Assembly (NCBI RefSeq): GCF_025989185.1
Contig: NZ_JAPDNT010000023.1
Coordinates: 1-64,000 of the forward strand
Origin: Limobrevibacterium gyesilva
GTDB lineage: Bacteria > Pseudomonadota > Alphaproteobacteria > Acetobacterales > Acetobacteraceae
Direction of reading: 5' to 3'
DNA: 64,000 nt
In this document: positions 62,546 to 64,000 of the stretch, in pieces
Layout: every line of letters starts with the position of its first letter
Numbering within the stretch: the first letter of the stretch is position 1
Notes under the pieces: generated by a model
What the model saw: the letters and a program-made list of their open reading frames with translations, nothing else
The model's database searches: none
Told to the model about the DNA's origin: nothing
Program-made: the position numbers and the translations under genes

Positions 62546-64000
62546 CCCGCGTTCCCTTCAGCCGTCGGGCCAGCGTGCCGCAGACGACGCACCAACAGGG
62601 CTTCTGCGAGCGCAGGCAGGTCGTCTGGCCAATATTCGGGCGGGCGCGACTGACGGGCGCCCAGTGCGGGGTGCGGCCGACAGGCCAGCACAGACAGCCG
62701 CCAACGCGCCGGGAACGCGTCCCGGCCACAGGCCGCCCCCAGCAGCGCACCGGCGATCGCGCCGTTGGTGTCGGTGTCGCCACCACGTCCCACCGTTTCG
62801 ATCAGCGCCAGTTCCGGGTCGTCGCCACGCGCCAAGTGCGCGAAGGCGTTCTGGAAGGCGGTGACCACCCACCCCTGCTGTCGCTGATACTCCACGGGGA
62901 ACACGCCCGCCGCCGCATCGCGCAGCGCCTGCTCGATCAAGTCCGCACCCACCCGTCCGACGACCTCGCGCCCTGCCGCATCCAGCATCGCCGCGCGTGA
63001 CCCGCCGGAAACCCCCGTGAAGACCGCCGTGGCGAACGCCGCGCAAGCCGCGACGCAGACCGGATTCGGGTGCGACAGCCGCGAATCTGCCGCGGCTATC
63101 TCCGCCGCCTCTGCCGCGCTGCCAGCCCAGATCCCCGCGGGCGCGATCCGCATCAGCGATCCGTTCGACTGGCTGTCTGGATCGGCCGCCGCCCGTGCCG
63201 CCGTCGCCTTGTCCGCGCCCGCCCGCGCCGCCGCCGCCAGCGCGCGGCGCGTCGTCCCGCCGATGTCGAACGGGTGCGACGCCACCCAGCCGCCATATAC
63301 TGCCGCCACGGCCTCATCGGCGAAGTCGTCGCTTGCCGCCAGCACCCGAGCCGACGCCAACGCCAATTCGGAATCGTCCGTCGCCTGCCCGGCGATCGTG
63401 CCCCAGGTGCCGCCATCGGCGAGATCGCACACGCCGCCCGGATACTCCCCCGCTATTGACCGCGCATCGCGGAACTCCACCAGTGAGCCCAGACTGTCCC
63501 CGATCACCTGCCCGAACAAGCACCCGACCGCCCGGTCAAGTGCGATCCGCGCTGCCGGCCGCGGCCATCCAAGCGCGACACGCGGCGCCAACATCCGCTC
63601 CATCCCTGTCGTCCCCCAGTCCCGCCCGACCAGCGCCTCGACCGCGCGCGGCGCGCCGCCGAAGCAGGCCGCAACCCCACTCCGGCCATCCACGCCGTAG
63701 CACACCGCCTTGCCCGCCTCGTCCACCAGTACGCCACCTGCTCCGATCAGCAGTGCATGCCCCGCCGCATAGTCATGCCCCACCGGCCCGTTGAGCGAGA
63801 CCGCCGCGACCCCGTCGCCCGCCGCCACCCGCGCCAAGCGGTAGGCAATGCTCGGCAGAGCCACGAACCGCGCCGGCGCCACCAGCCGGCCGCAGGACAC
63901 CGGCCGCCGCGCACTCCGGTAGTTGAGGAACACGATCCCGCCCACCGCCAGCCCGGCATCGCCCGGCTGCCGCTCCACAAGCACCTTGTTGCGCTGCACG
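62542..64000 (-). CDS. Inositol monophosphatase-like / ADP-ribosylglycohydrolase fusion (5' end outside window)
   Basis: The frame is open to the right edge, so the N-terminus is missing; about 485 residues are seen. The first 130 resemble the C-terminal half of an inositol monophosphatase-family enzyme (SIAYRLARVAAG, then GHDYAAGHALLIGAGGVLVDEAG in the place of WDIAAG). From about residue 150 follows an ADP-ribosylglycohydrolase domain: GCLFGQVIGDSLGSLVEF, GQATDDSELALASARVL and GRGGDTDTNGAIAGALLGAA, carrying the metal-binding Asp residues. Its stop overlaps the Nudix start. The fusion plus Nudix suggests a pathway removing ADP-ribose and breaking down the product. Confidence 0.85.
   Translation of the reverse strand, partial: VQRNKVLVERQPGDAGLAVGGIVFLNYRSARRPVSCGRLVAPARFVALPSIAYRLARVAAGDGVAAVSLNGPVGHDYAAGHALLIGAGGVLVDEAGKAVCYGVDGRSGVAACFGGAPRAVEALVGRDWGTTGMERMLAPRVALGWPRPAARIALDRAVGCLFGQVIGDSLGSLVEFRDARSIAGEYPGGVCDLADGGTWGTIAGQATDDSELALASARVLAASDDFADEAVAAVYGGWVASHPFDIGGTTRRALAAAARAGADKATAARAAADPDSQSNGSLMRIAPAGIWAGSAAEAAEIAAADSRLSHPNPVCVAACAAFATAVFTGVSGGSRAAMLDAAGREVVGRVGADLIEQALRDAAAGVFPVEYQRQQGWVVTAFQNAFAHLARGDDPELALIETVGRGGDTDTNGAIAGALLGAACGRDAFPARWRLSVLACRPHPALGARQSRPPEYWPDDLPALAEALLVRRLRHAGPTAEGNAG

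Overview
The window is GC-rich DNA from an alphaproteobacterium, most likely of the Rhodospirillales/Acetobacterales type. The support is indirect: an F0 operon in the order atpI-atpB-atpE-b'-b without the F1 genes, an RNase E with a large insertion in its S1 domain, the gene run rne / amidase / PBP1A / prfB, and many ABC transporters for amino acids. No 16S rRNA gene is present, so the taxon is an inference.

Layout. 0-8 kb: 3' end of smc, an enolase-superfamily gene, greB, an ABC exporter, an EamA exporter, then a crotonase and a class III aminotransferase in one minus-strand unit. 8.2-10.9 kb: the F0 ATP synthase operon with a candidate promoter and a strong terminator. 11-14.5 kb: a macro-domain hydrolase, an Asp/Glu-racemase-family gene and a family 5 solute-binding protein, with a cluster of four related palindromic repeats between genes. 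14.5-23 kb: the cell-wall and translation block rne, amidase, mrcA and prfB; prfB keeps the programmed +1 frameshift. 23-33 kb: a hydrolase-cyclase-LuxR fusion, a methyltransferase, an EamA transporter and a minus-strand nitrogen-scavenging cluster (AraC regulator, class IV aminotransferase, small GatC/AtzG-like protein, amidase, asparaginase, solute-binding protein), much of it joined by 4-base ATGA overlaps. 33-46 kb: a frameshifted serine peptidase gene, an arginase-family ureohydrolase coupled to a DUF3445 protein, DadA with a racemase/isomerase-family protein, and a complete five-gene branched-chain amino acid (Liv) ABC transporter.

46.3-61.6 kb is accessory DNA. Two imperfect copies of the 3' half of a CAT-anticodon tRNA lie at 46264-46312 and 51187-51237. 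Between them are small cargo genes (GYD, DinB, SnoaL-like, HAD and unknowns) and wrecked IS3 and IS256 transposases. Immediately after the second copy comes a phage-type DUF5681 gene pair and then the most notable system of the window. A divergent cytosine methyltransferase + Vsr endonuclease pair stands back to back with a four-gene operon: a MutL-like GHKL ATPase, a Z1 helicase-like protein, a DUF4420 PD-(D/E)XK nuclease and an AIPR protein. The domain set matches the Mza (MutL-Z1-DUF-AIPR) antiphage type, here with its own modification and mismatch-repair arm.

61.6-64 kb returns to higher GC with a Nudix hydrolase translationally coupled to a fusion of inositol-monophosphatase-like and ADP-ribosylglycohydrolase domains, which runs off the end of the window.
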